A DNA stretch of 26,449 nucleotides from CAZKNJ01 sp964554185 (GTDB lineage: Bacteria; 4484-113): the NCBI GenBank assembly GCA_964554185.1, contig CAZKNJ010000021.1, positions 1 through 26,449 of the forward strand, in the 5' to 3' direction. The notes under the pieces are model-generated. The model made no database searches. It was not told where the DNA came from and was given only the letters and a program-made list of their open reading frames with translations. How positions within the stretch are numbered: position 1 is the stretch's first letter; every line of letters begins with the position of its first letter. Below, piece by piece: positions 1 to 7,968 of this stretch. The position numbers were made by a program, and so were the translations under genes.

Positions 1-1233
1 GGCGACTGGTACACCTACCGCCACGACAACCGGCGAACCGGCTGCAGCGGAGTGGTCGGGCCGCAGCATCCGCGGATCCTGTGGAGTGTCCCAGGAAAAG
101 GCCCGGTTGTCTTCGACAGCCGGGGAACCGCCTACCTCTTCTACTTCGGAGAACAGGAAGAGACGGTCAACTCCGTTGCAGCAGTTAAAGAGGGCAGAGT
201 AACGCGGCTGCTGGATGCGGACAAGGCGGACTACGAGACGACGTGCGCCGTTCACTTGGACGGTAGCGTCTACACAGGTATGTGGTGGCAGAACGCCAAG
301 AGGCCTCGGCCTGTGAGGCGCTTTGGGCACAGCGGCAGCCTACTGTGGGGCGTCGATTTGGCGACCGTAGGGATCCCTCTGATTCTACCGGATGGTAGCT
401 GTTGTCTGAATGGAGAGCTGAGCGAAGATGAAGCCAGTATACTCTGCTTCAACGCTGATGGGAGTCTGCGGTGGAACATCCCATGGAGCACCTACAACTA
501 CACCATGTCGGTAGCGTTGGATGGTGGCATACTTGGCACCTCAACGGCGGACGACCAATCAGGCGATACGTACTTCAGGCTTTTCAGATTGGACCCCAGG
601 ACCGGACTGCCCGTCTGGGAGTGGAGGTCGGATTCCACTCCGAACCACTTCGATGCGGCACCGTCCTCGGCGGTAGTGCTTACCGACGGGTCCATGGTCG
701 TTGTTGACGGGCGGGGAGTCTATCGCTTCAGCGCCAACGGAGATCTGCTGTGGATGAGGCGCCTGGGCAGCGAGAATGAGCAGCAAGTGCGGCACCAAGT
801 GCCCGGCGGAAGGCAGTATCCGCCTGCAGTTAGCTCAGACGGTACCGTGTACGTGACCCTTCTAGATAATATCCGCAGATACGGGGAAGCACTCGTGGCG
901 ATCAGTCCTGAAGGCGACCTGCTGTGGCAGCGGGATGAGCATTTCCAGGGCGCACCGATCGTCGACGCCGCGGGGACGGTGTATATCACTTCAGGCTACA
1001 GACCCCCCCACCATCTGATTCTCATTCATACAAGCTCACCGTCAGGCGAGCCGCGCAACCTCATCCTCGCCATCAACGCGGACGGCACGACGAAGTGGGA
1101 GTTCTCCGCGCCCGACGAGCTGGAGGTCGGCACGGTGTGGTGCATGGACAACGAGGGCAACCTGGTAGTCAGCGGCCGCATTCCCGGCGATGGCTACTGG
1201 GACGAGCGCTTCTTCTGGATCGGCGACGGGTAG
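1..1233 (+). CDS. PQQ-like beta-propeller repeat protein, 5' partial
   Basis: The frame is open from base 1, so the true start lies before the window; 410 residues are visible. The first residues read GDWYTYRHDNRRTGCSG, the W-x(n)-RHDNxxTG signature that opens many bacterial PQQ/quinoprotein-like propellers. Repeating blades follow, each with a short [ILV]xW strand: LLWGVDL, LRWNIPW, PVWEWRS, LLWMRRL, LLWQRDE and TKWEFSA, separated by GTVY- or GSMVV-type turns. This indicates an extracytoplasmic WD/PQQ-type propeller that probably binds a partner or polysaccharide; no catalytic residues can be assigned, and a true PQQ dehydrogenase is unlikely because the cofactor and Ca-binding motifs are not seen. 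The stop is 2 bp from the stop of the convergent subtilase gene. Base composition becomes clearly more GC-rich over roughly the last 180 bases. The fold is well supported; the function is unknown. Confidence 0.8.
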   Translation, partial: GDWYTYRHDNRRTGCSGVVGPQHPRILWSVPGKGPVVFDSRGTAYLFYFGEQEETVNSVAAVKEGRVTRLLDADKADYETTCAVHLDGSVYTGMWWQNAKRPRPVRRFGHSGSLLWGVDLATVGIPLILPDGSCCLNGELSEDEASILCFNADGSLRWNIPWSTYNYTMSVALDGGILGTSTADDQSGDTYFRLFRLDPRTGLPVWEWRSDSTPNHFDAAPSSAVVLTDGSMVVVDGRGVYRFSANGDLLWMRRLGSENEQQVRHQVPGGRQYPPAVSSDGTVYVTLLDNIRRYGEALVAISPEGDLLWQRDEHFQGAPIVDAAGTVYITSGYRPPHHLILIHTSSPSGEPRNLILAINADGTTKWEFSAPDELEVGTVWCMDNEGNLVVSGRIPGDGYWDERFFWIGDG

Positions 1234-1235
1234 GG

Positions 1236-4200
1236 CTACAGCGTGTCGCCGAAGTGGTAGCCGACATAGGAGAGGTCCTGTTCGTTGATCAGGCCGTCCC
1301 CGGTGATGTCCAGGAATGGCAGGAACGCCCAGCGGGTGGAGCCGACTTCGCCGTATTGGGCGAGGTAGTTGCGCAGGAATGCGGCATCGCCGTCGTTGAC
1401 CACGCCGTCGCCGTTGAAGTCGCCCGGCAGGGCGAGGATGAAGAAGCGCAGTGAGTCCACTGTTTCGCTGTAAGTGCCGTAGTAGCCAATTGCCTGCAGG
1501 GAGTACTCGCCGGTGTTCAGGCCGGAGATGTCCATCGTGCCGGTGAGCTCAATCTCGCTACCGAAAGTGCTGAACGCGGCTGTCTTTTCCGGATGACCCT
1601 CAACGGATACTTCCACTTTAGTGAGACCAGGCTGCTTGGGCAAATGAAAGCCGAAATCCTCCGTGAACATCACACTGTCGTCCGGGCTGATGAAGTGAAG
1701 AGTGGTGAAGGGACTGACGATGGTGTAGTTCCCCGGCGACTCGGCGTAGGATTCGTCAATGTAGACTCTCACTGGCCCGGTTATGGCGCCCTGCGGGACT
1801 GTGGTCCTTATCAGCGTGTCGCTCCAGTACAGCGCAGTGGCATTGACCCACGACGACGCGCCAGTGAATAGCACCCGCCGCTGCGCACCCGGCTTGTAGT
1901 TGTCAAAGTCCTCGCCGTGGAGGTCTACCAGGTCGGAGTAATAGCCGGACGCGGGCGCTAGCGAAGTGATTCGCTCGTTCTCCACGATGACCGAATGGCT
2001 GTAATCGCCGTAATCCCAGGGATCGCCGTCGCCATCGTAGTCGTACCAGTCCCAGTCAAAGGCGACGGCCCCCAGTTCCAGGCTGCCATTGAGGTAGTGG
2101 TGTGTATCAAGAGTCGTGCGGTAAGGAGCTGCATTATCCGCGGCTAAGAACTCGCCATCAGCATAGAACTGCGTCTCGATAACTTGCGAGTAGTCATCGA
2201 CAGCATTGAGGGTGAAGTCAACAACACCTGATACATGCTCCCCCTCGGCGGGCTGAGTGATGGTCACAGTCGGGGGGTTGGTTGGGGTCGTGAGCGCGAA
2301 GTTGTCTACGCGAACCCAGCTAGTGTCGCCGCTGAAATGATCGCTTTCCATTGCCGTGAAACGCCCTTTGATGGGCTCAGATCCGCTGGGTGTCAAATCG
2401 ATCATCCAGTAGTATTCGTAGCCCGAAAATACCGTTTCCAGCGAGACTAGGTCTTCCAGCGGAATGTCCTCGCCGTTGTCTTCTCCCTGCCACCAGCGGA
2501 AGGATGCGGGCCCATACGACACTTGAAAGTCGCTCCAGAAGACAAACCTGCATTCGGACAGGCCGGTGGCATCGAAGTTGGGTGTTTCCAGCCAATCAAC
2601 GTTGTAACCACAGAACTCAAGCTCCAGCATCTGCCCCCCGGAGCCATCCGGGACCTGTTGCCAGTAAGCGTCGCCCGATAGGTTGAACTGGGTCCATCCG
2701 TCTGTGTCACTGGCGCTGTCGAAATCCGTAGAGCAGGGTACAGTGTAGGTTCTTGGATTGGTAACGACCACCGTGATTTCATCAAATGCGTGCTGGTGGT
2801 CCATGTCAATAACCTCGGCGATGATGTTGCATTCGCCGGGACAGAAGTCGGTGAAGTCCACTTCGAACGAGAGGTCGCTGTGAGCCCATAGGATGCCGTC
2901 AATGTACAGGTTCACGTAGACGTCCCCATCGTCTGTGAAGCTAAGGGTGATGTCGGTCTTGGCGGAAACTGGTGCGCCGTCGGCGGGGCTGGCTATCGTC
3001 ACCGTGGGAAGCTCATTCTCTGGATAGGCGAGCGCCCCATAGACATTCAGCCGCTGAATGATGTCGTTCTCCCACTCGCTCTGGTCGGCAAGCGCGTCCC
3101 CGCCAGCTTCCAGCCAGCCGCGGTACTCGTCAATCTCGTAGCCGGGGGCAATGCTCTTGATGAGCGCAGCGGCCCCCGCGACCATCGGGGATGCCATAGA
3201 GGTGCCGTACATGTAGCCATAGCCCCCGATGACCGTGCTGTAGATGTCGTTTGAGTCAGAATAGCCGTTTCCTCCAGGCGCTGCAATATCCACCCACCAG
3301 CCGTAGTTGCTGTAGTAAGCCTTATAGTCGTCGTTGTCTGTAGCTCCCACCGCGATTACATAGGGAATGCCAGCGGGATAATGTATCTGTGCGTTAAGCC
3401 TATCGTTCCCCGCGGCGGCNNNNNNNNNNNNNNNNNNNNNNNNNNNNNNNNNNNNNNNNNNNNNNNNNNNNNNNNNNNNNNNNNNNNNNNNNNNNNNNNN
3501 NNNNNNNNNNNNNNNNNNNGAATGCCAGCGGGATAATGTATCTGTGCGTTAAGCCTATCGTTCCCCGCGGCGGCAACAACCAGCAGGTCCTGGTCGTAAG
3601 CCGCTTTGCACGCGTCCTTCTCAAGTAGCGACGGGAAGTAACCACCCAGACTCAAGTTGAGCACGTCAGCGACCACATCAATCTGTGCAGCGAGCTCTAT
3701 GCCCGCGCATATGGCGCCGGTCTCGCCATAGCCGTCAGCGCCGAGTACTCTGATGGGGAGTATCGAGCAGCCGTACGCCACACCGGCGACGCCGATTGAG
3801 TTATCCCCGACCGCAGCAGCAAGGCCAGCTACATGAGTCCCGTGCCCATTCTCGTCATACGGATAATTGTCATCATCAACCTTGTCAAAGGTTTCAGCCG
3901 GATACAAGTTCCAGACCGGTATTATGTTGTCTATCAGGTCGGGATGGTCTAGCGCAACGCCGGAGTCGATAATCGCAATCCAGACATCGCTGTCCCCAGT
4001 GCCATAATCCCACGCGTCGTAGCTGTCTATGGTCGCATGATGCCATTGGGTGCCATCTTGCACGTATGGGTCGTTTGGCGTGTAGTCAATCCTGCGAATA
4101 GCGTTGTACTCGACGTATTGCACATCTGCCGGATTCTCGTCCAGTATGCACTGCATCAGAGCTTCCGCGCCAGTGCCCGCAGGGAGTTGGTAGCCGCAGA

Positions 4201-4633
4201 AGTTGAAGCCGGGGACATAGGCCTCCTGGCTCGTGAGGACGGTTAGCGCGTACTGGTTCGCCAGCGCCCGCGCAAACTCCGCGCGCTCCGCATTCTGATA
4301 TAACACGGAGGAGCTGTTGAAGCCGGGTTGCCCCCCAGGAGAACCGACGCCGGCGCCCGGCGTAAGCTCATCAGCAAAGCGCACCAGAATCTGGTCCGGC
4401 CGGTAGTCTTCAAAGGGTGTGAAACCACGTGTATCCTGCCAGGTGGCGGGCCGATGGAGGAGCGGGACTTCGCCATCGGGTGGCTGCTCCTGCTGTCCCA
4501 CCTCCCGCACGGCAGGTTGTATCGCCGCCGCGCTAGAGAGTGTGGGGCCTGCTCCTTTCCCCCCACAGCCCCCGGCGGCGAGCAGTAGTGCCGCGATGGC
4601 AAGAAGCCATAGTATGTGCCTGCGCACAAGCAT
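1236..4633 (-). CDS. Secreted subtilisin-family serine protease (lipoprotein) with dockerin-like C-terminus; interrupted by a false assembly gap
   Basis: Collapsing the duplicated 55 bp and the 100 Ns (155 bases) gives one intact frame of 1081 codons (1080 aa). Residues 1-23 form a hydrophobic export signal ending in LLAAGGC, a plausible lipobox with Cys23. The S8 catalytic domain spans about 190-470: Asp223 in IIDSGVALDHPD, His264 in NGHGTHVAG, oxyanion Asn358 in AAAGND, and Ser427 in GTSMASPMVAG. Residues 30-190 resemble an inhibitor-like prodomain. Two PTVTI-starting Ig-like (Big-type) modules follow at about 490-575 and 735-830, separated by a beta-sandwich-like region; then an IPT/TIG-like module (about 840-920). 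At about 1016-1080 a dockerin-like pair of Ca loops is visible: DFNGDGVVNDGDAAFL and DITGDGLINEQDL. It is probably exported and lipid-anchored, degrading proteins or maturing surface proteins. A weak TAGTAT -10-like box lies 12 nt before the ATG at 4633. The stop nearly abuts the convergent gene. Confidence 0.9.
3365..3574. repeat. 55-bp identical contig ends flanking the gap (assembly artefact)
   Basis: Bases 3365-3419 and 3520-3574 are the same 55-base sequence in direct orientation, one on each side of the N run. Both encode the residues from AAAGNDRLNAQ to YPAGI of the subtilase. Merging the copies restores the continuous reading ...HYPAGIPYVIAVGATD, as expected in the S8 family. A 55-base shared end is what two de Bruijn graph edges sharing one k-mer of 55 would leave. 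It is not a biological repeat. Confidence 0.93.
3420..3519. other. Assembly gap of exactly 100 N
   Basis: One hundred unspecified bases lie inside the subtilase gene. The length is a scaffolder default rather than a measurement. Bases 3365-3419 and 3520-3574 are identical, so the two contigs overlap and no sequence is likely to be missing. Confidence 0.98.
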
Positions 4634-4691
4634 CCCTTCGCTTCTATACTAACGCGACTGCGCGTCCGCTGTCAAGGCACGGCAGGCCCCA

Positions 4692-6494
4692 TCACGCCAG
4701 GTTCTTGATGACGAAGCCGCCGAAGGCGTCGTCGTCGCGCTCCAGCTCCAGCTTGCGGGCGCCCGCGGTGGCGTAGGTCATCCCCGGCATTTCGTACACG
4801 GTGCCGCACAGCGCGACCACCCAGCCGGGCCCGCCGGCGTAGCGCACCTTGCTCACCGTCAGCGGCCGCCCGGTGGGGTCGGCGCGCCAGCCCGCGTCGT
4901 CCGTGAGCGAGAACTGCGTCTTGCTCATGCACACGTTCAGCGTCGGGTGGTGCATCGCCTCAATGCATGCGAGCTGGCTCTCCACGCCGCGCGCGTATTT
5001 CACTTCGCCGGCGCGGTAGATTTCGTGCGCGATGGTCTCAATGATGCCCTTCAGGTGCATCGTGCGCGGGTACAGCAGCTTGAAGCCGCGCGCGGTTTTC
5101 TCGTGGGTCTGGTCAATGGTGTCAATGATGGTGCGGGCCAGCTTCTCCGCGCCCTTCGGGCCGTAGGCGTAACCGGAATGCACCTCGCAGGGAACGCCCA
5201 GCTCATCGCGCACGTAGCCGGTGATGGCGTCCAGCTCCGCTTCGGTGTTGAAGCTGAAGCGGTTCACCGCGACCACCACGGGGACGCCGTACTTACGCAG
5301 GTTCTCCACGTGGAGGCGCAGGTTCCACATGCCTTTAAGGCAGGCCTTGGGGCTGTCGGGGAAGCGGAAGAGGCTCTGCTCGCGCTTGGTCTTGCCGGTG
5401 GGCTCCATGCCACCCTGGTACTTGAGGTCGCGGGTGGAGCACACCACCACCGCGCAGGCGGGATGGTGGCCGGTGGTGCGGCAGACGATGTCCATAAACT
5501 TCTGCGCGCCCAGGTCGGCGGCGAATCCACCCTCGGTGAGCACATAGTCGCAGGCCTTCACCGCGGTCTCCAGCGCGACCACCGAGGAATTGCCGTGGGC
5601 GATGTTGGCGAAGGGGCCGGTGTGGATGAAGACGCCGTTGCCCGCCAGCGTCTGCACGAGGTTGGGGTTGAAGGCGTGCAACAGGATGCTCAGCAGCGCG
5701 CCCACGCCGTCCAGTTCCTGGGCGGTGAGGAGTTCTCCGCCCTGGTATTCGCCCACCACGATGTGCGCCAGCCGCCGCCGTAGGTCGTCCATGCTGGTGG
5801 CGAGGCCGAGGGTGGCCATGATTTCGCTCGCGGCGGTTATCACGTAGCGCGACTTCACGCGCATGTCCGCGTCCTTGTACTTGCCGCTGGCGGAGAGGTG
5901 GATTTCGCGCAGGCTGCGGTCCACCATATCCACCGCGCGCGGCCACCATACGCGGTTGAGGTTCACGCCGTGCTTGTTCTTGCCCTCGTAGGCGTAGGCC
6001 ATGAGCATGGCGAACAGCAAATTGTGCGCCGCGCCCACCGCGTGGATGTCGCCGGTGAAGTGCAGGTTGATGTCCTCCATCGGGATGACCTGCGAGTAGC
6101 CGCCGCCGGCGGCGCCGCCCTTCATCCCCAGCACCGGGCCCATGGACGGCTCGCGCAGCACCGCGGTGGCCTTCTGCGCCGGCTTGCCCTTGCGCCCGAG
6201 CACCAGGTTCATCGCGTCGGTGAGGGCAATGGTGGTGAGGGTCTTGCCGCTGCCCTTGGGGGTGGGCGTCATGGCGGTGACGATGACGATGTGCCCGTCC
6301 GCGCGCTTTTTCAGGTGGCGCTGCACCTGGCTGCCGTCAATCTTGGCGATGCGGCTGCCGTAGGAGTAGAACTCGCCGGGGTCGGTGGGCAGGCCCAGGC
6401 CGGCGGCGACTTCTTCGATCGGGCGCGCGTGCGCCAGCGCGTCGGCGGCGATGAGGTAGTTGGGGGGCGTCGGATGCTTGATTCGCAGAGTCAT
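4692..6494 (-). CDS. fhs: Formate-tetrahydrofolate ligase (10-formyl-THF synthetase)
   Basis: This cytoplasmic enzyme makes 10-formyl-tetrahydrofolate from formate, THF and ATP, feeding purine synthesis, the serine/glycine C1 cycle or the methyl branch of the Wood-Ljungdahl pathway. The 600-residue product carries the family motifs: the P-loop-like TPTPKGSGKTLTT (76-88; the usual form is TPTPxGEGKTT), REPSMGPVLGMKGGAAGGGY, and MEDINLHFTGDIHA. Further motifs are TEGGFAADLGAQKF, VVVAVNRF and, near the end, CMSKTQFSLTDDA. It is longer than the usual roughly 555 residues, and after MPGM the C-terminus is divergent and charged, ending FVIKNLA instead of the customary I-x-GLF-type end. AAGGAG (6506-6501) sits 6 nt before the ATG, fixing the start. 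It stands alone, with intergenic repeats upstream. Confidence 0.96.
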   Translation of the reverse strand: MTLRIKHPTPPNYLIAADALAHARPIEEVAAGLGLPTDPGEFYSYGSRIAKIDGSQVQRHLKKRADGHIVIVTAMTPTPKGSGKTLTTIALTDAMNLVLGRKGKPAQKATAVLREPSMGPVLGMKGGAAGGGYSQVIPMEDINLHFTGDIHAVGAAHNLLFAMLMAYAYEGKNKHGVNLNRVWWPRAVDMVDRSLREIHLSASGKYKDADMRVKSRYVITAASEIMATLGLATSMDDLRRRLAHIVVGEYQGGELLTAQELDGVGALLSILLHAFNPNLVQTLAGNGVFIHTGPFANIAHGNSSVVALETAVKACDYVLTEGGFAADLGAQKFMDIVCRTTGHHPACAVVVCSTRDLKYQGGMEPTGKTKREQSLFRFPDSPKACLKGMWNLRLHVENLRKYGVPVVVAVNRFSFNTEAELDAITGYVRDELGVPCEVHSGYAYGPKGAEKLARTIIDTIDQTHEKTARGFKLLYPRTMHLKGIIETIAHEIYRAGEVKYARGVESQLACIEAMHHPTLNVCMSKTQFSLTDDAGWRADPTGRPLTVSKVRYAGGPGWVVALCGTVYEMPGMTYATAGARKLELERDDDAFGGFVIKNLA

Positions 6495-6526
6495 AGGCGT
6501 CTCCTTGCCGGTGGGGGCATGGGGAG

Positions 6527-6532
6527 ATTATA
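6527..6532 (-). promoter_or_regulatory. -10 box of fhs promoter
   Basis: Reading the minus strand, CGCTATAATC places a consensus TATAAT at 6532-6527, 32 nt before the fhs ATG, leaving a short leader that contains the AAGGAG ribosome site. No good -35 element is visible at the normal distance. Confidence 0.55.
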
Positions 6533-6557
6533 GCGGACGCGGCGGACGTGATTGTAG

Positions 6558-6578
6558 GGCGGGGACCTGTGCCCCGCC
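6558..6578. repeat. GC-rich hairpin, REP-like
   Basis: GGCGGGG and CCCCGCC form 7-bp arms around a 7-nt loop, preceded by TGTAG as in the other palindromes of this intergenic region. It lacks the T-run of an intrinsic terminator. Confidence 0.6.
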
Positions 6579-6610
6579 GGGGGTGAACTCCAGACAAGTG
6601 TGCACGCGTT

Positions 6611-6823
6611 TGTAGGGGCACGGCGGACGCCGTGCCCGTTCGGCAGCAACCGTGAAGCGGCAGATTGCTGAACAGACCTGCCGACCTGAAGGAACCAAAG
6701 GGAATACGGCTGTGCATCTCCGGAGCTGCTTGGACAAGTTGTTTGATTGCTAGAGGTGAGTCTGCTCTACGCAGCCACCATCGCGCAAGAGGGATGACGG
6801 GCACAGCATGCTGTGCCCCTACA
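6611..6823. mobile_element. Palindrome-ended repeat element, copy A (213 bp, MITE/REP-like)
   Basis: The element opens with TGTAGGGGCACGGCG and closes with GTGCCCCTACA in inverted orientation. The left end is itself a 10-bp-arm hairpin (6616-6637) and the right end a perfect 20-bp palindrome (6799-6818). Copy B at 10089-10301 is also exactly 213 bp, has the same ends, and shares interior blocks such as CGTTCGGCA near the left end and GCAAGAGG plus TGACGGGCAC near the right. There is no transposase, so it would be non-autonomous. Confidence 0.65.
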
Positions 6824-6854
6824 AGCCATTAGCCACGTTTTGGCAGAAGAGTGA

Positions 6855-6880
6855 CGGGCACGGCGTCCGCCGTGCCCCTA
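6855..6880. repeat. Solo terminal palindrome of the same family
   Basis: GGGCACGGCG (6856-6865) pairs with CGCCGTGCCC (6868-6877) over a 2-nt loop, followed by CTAC. It lies 15 bp downstream of the stop of the small charged protein gene and could stabilise or terminate that transcript, although no T-tract is present. Confidence 0.6.
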
Positions 6881-6895
6881 CGGCGGAATGCAGTA

Positions 6896-7306
6896 TTACG
6901 CCGCGGTGTCGGGTTCTTCGCTGTCGTTATCATCGCCGCCGGCGGCATCATCAGCGCTGTCGGTCTCGGCCGGCTCTTCGTCGTCCTCCGCAAACTCATC
7001 CTCATCGCCGCTCGCAGCGGCATCCTTGGAGGCGAAAAGCTGCAGGCCCAGCAGGGCGAGAGAGGTGGCAGCGTCGCTGGCGTTGTAACGCTGGGTGGTG
7101 CGGTAGGTCTTGGCTTCCTCCGCCGGCGCGGCCGCCGGCTCCTCCTCGGACAGCTCCACCTTGTCTTCCTTCTCGCGCTCCTCACGCTCTTCCCGCAGCT
7201 TGCGGTGGAACTCCTCGTCGGATTTGCCCTTCTTGCGGTTTTCCCGCCCGTCCACCTTCTGCACCTGGTGGGATTCGTGGCTTTTTTCTATCCGCGAGAA
7301 TTCCAT
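6896..7306 (-). CDS. Small highly charged hypothetical protein
   Basis: A 136-residue protein of unknown function. The N-terminal half (about 1-60) is rich in Lys, Arg and Glu and predicted to be helical or coiled-coil (REERE, EEFHRKLREE). A linker with AAAPAEEA follows, then a short hydrophobic stretch SLALLGLQLFA near 85-95. The tail is an acidic, disordered Asp/Glu/Ala segment (EDEFAEDDEEPAETD). There is no signal peptide. The start chosen is the ATG at 7306, which follows AAAGGT and lies 10 nt after the lplA stop; longer in-frame versions would run into lplA and encode Arg/Trp-rich shadow sequence. It is the last gene of the deacetylase-lplA operon. A scaffold or regulatory role is possible, but nothing in the sequence shows it. 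Confidence 0.7.
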   Translation of the reverse strand: MEFSRIEKSHESHQVQKVDGRENRKKGKSDEEFHRKLREEREEREKEDKVELSEEEPAAAPAEEAKTYRTTQRYNASDAATSLALLGLQLFASKDAAASGDEDEFAEDDEEPAETDSADDAAGGDDNDSEEPDTAA

Positions 7307-7316
7307 GGTTCTACCT

Positions 7317-7967
7317 TTAAGTATCGGCCGCCAGCGCGGATTCCACACCCGTGGCGATGAGCGCAGCCAACTCCTCCGCGCTGTGCGGGAAGCCCTCCTG
7401 CTCCAGCGAAGTGACAAACGCGCGGTGGCTTTCGCCGCCTTCGCGGTCGGGCGGGATGGGCAGGAAGCGCTCCAGCGCCTCGTAGTCCACGCGCATCAGC
7501 AGCGTGCCGTGGAACAGCACTTCGCCGGAGGTGATGCGCGCGGCGTTGCCGGAGACCTTGCGGCCGTTCAGCGACAGGTCGGACTTGCGCGTGGGCTCCA
7601 GCACGAGGCCCGCCGGCGCCAGGGATTCAATGACGATGCGGCGGAAGAGGTCCATGATGTGCCCGCCGGGCGGCCGCAGCGATTCGTACAGCCCGCGCGG
7701 GAAGATGAACGAGTAGTTGAAGGTGTCCAGGTCGTGGTAGACGGTGCCGCCGCCAGTGATGCGCCTAAGCAGCGGAATCCCCGCCGCACGCACCGCCTCT
7801 TGGTTTACCCACTGCTCCACGCGGTTGTTGCGCCCCATGATGACGCAGGGGCGGTGGCGGTAGAAGAGCACGAAGGGGATATCGTGGACGTGGGCGAAAA
7901 AGCCCTCCTCCACGCGCAGGTTTTCCTCGGGGTCGTCATCGGAAAGCTGGCGCGCGAGCAGCTTCAT
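7317..7967 (-). CDS. lplA: Lipoate-protein ligase A family protein
   Basis: The 216-residue protein attaches lipoate (or octanoate) to a lysine of the E2 or GcvH acceptor domains through an acyl-AMP intermediate, in the cytoplasm. The hallmark BPL/LplA catalytic motifs are present: RRITGGGTVYHD (68-79), which binds the acyl-adenylate, then NYSFIFP. The catalytic Lys137 lies in KVSGNAAR, followed by LFHGTLL (151-157). The length equals one catalytic domain; the C-terminal accessory domain of E. coli-type LplA is absent, so it might be an LplJ-like ligase with a separate partner or an octanoyl transferase-type member. The ATG at 7967 lies 1 nt after the deacetylase TGA (TGAGATG), implying translational coupling. 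The proximity of fhs may hint at glycine cleavage and C1 metabolism, which is inference only. Confidence 0.9.
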   Translation of the reverse strand: MKLLARQLSDDDPEENLRVEEGFFAHVHDIPFVLFYRHRPCVIMGRNNRVEQWVNQEAVRAAGIPLLRRITGGGTVYHDLDTFNYSFIFPRGLYESLRPPGGHIMDLFRRIVIESLAPAGLVLEPTRKSDLSLNGRKVSGNAARITSGEVLFHGTLLMRVDYEALERFLPIPPDREGGESHRAFVTSLEQEGFPHSAEELAALIATGVESALAADT

Positions 7968-7968
7968 C

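Larger units (their letters stand above)
6495..6895. other. Intergenic region of 401 bp with palindromic repeats, no gene
   Basis: Lies between the small charged protein gene and fhs. It holds the fhs promoter, a GC-rich hairpin (6558-6578), a 213-bp palindrome-ended element (6611-6823) and one extra copy of its terminal palindrome (6855-6880). Short open frames here follow the repeats and lack Shine-Dalgarno sites. Confidence 0.8.

Noticed and set aside
1230..1240. Bidirectional terminator between the convergent genes
   Set aside because: Only 2 bp separate the stop codons and no hairpin with a T-run is visible there.
4947..5783. Plus-strand open frame (278 codons) opposite fhs
   Set aside because: Composition is His/Val/Ala/Gly-rich as expected from the complement of a GC-rich gene, and the Fhs frame is unambiguous.
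6799..6877. Palindromes as intrinsic terminators
   Set aside because: The stems are strong but no T-tract follows on either strand, and the same units occur in front of genes as well, which fits dispersed repeats better.
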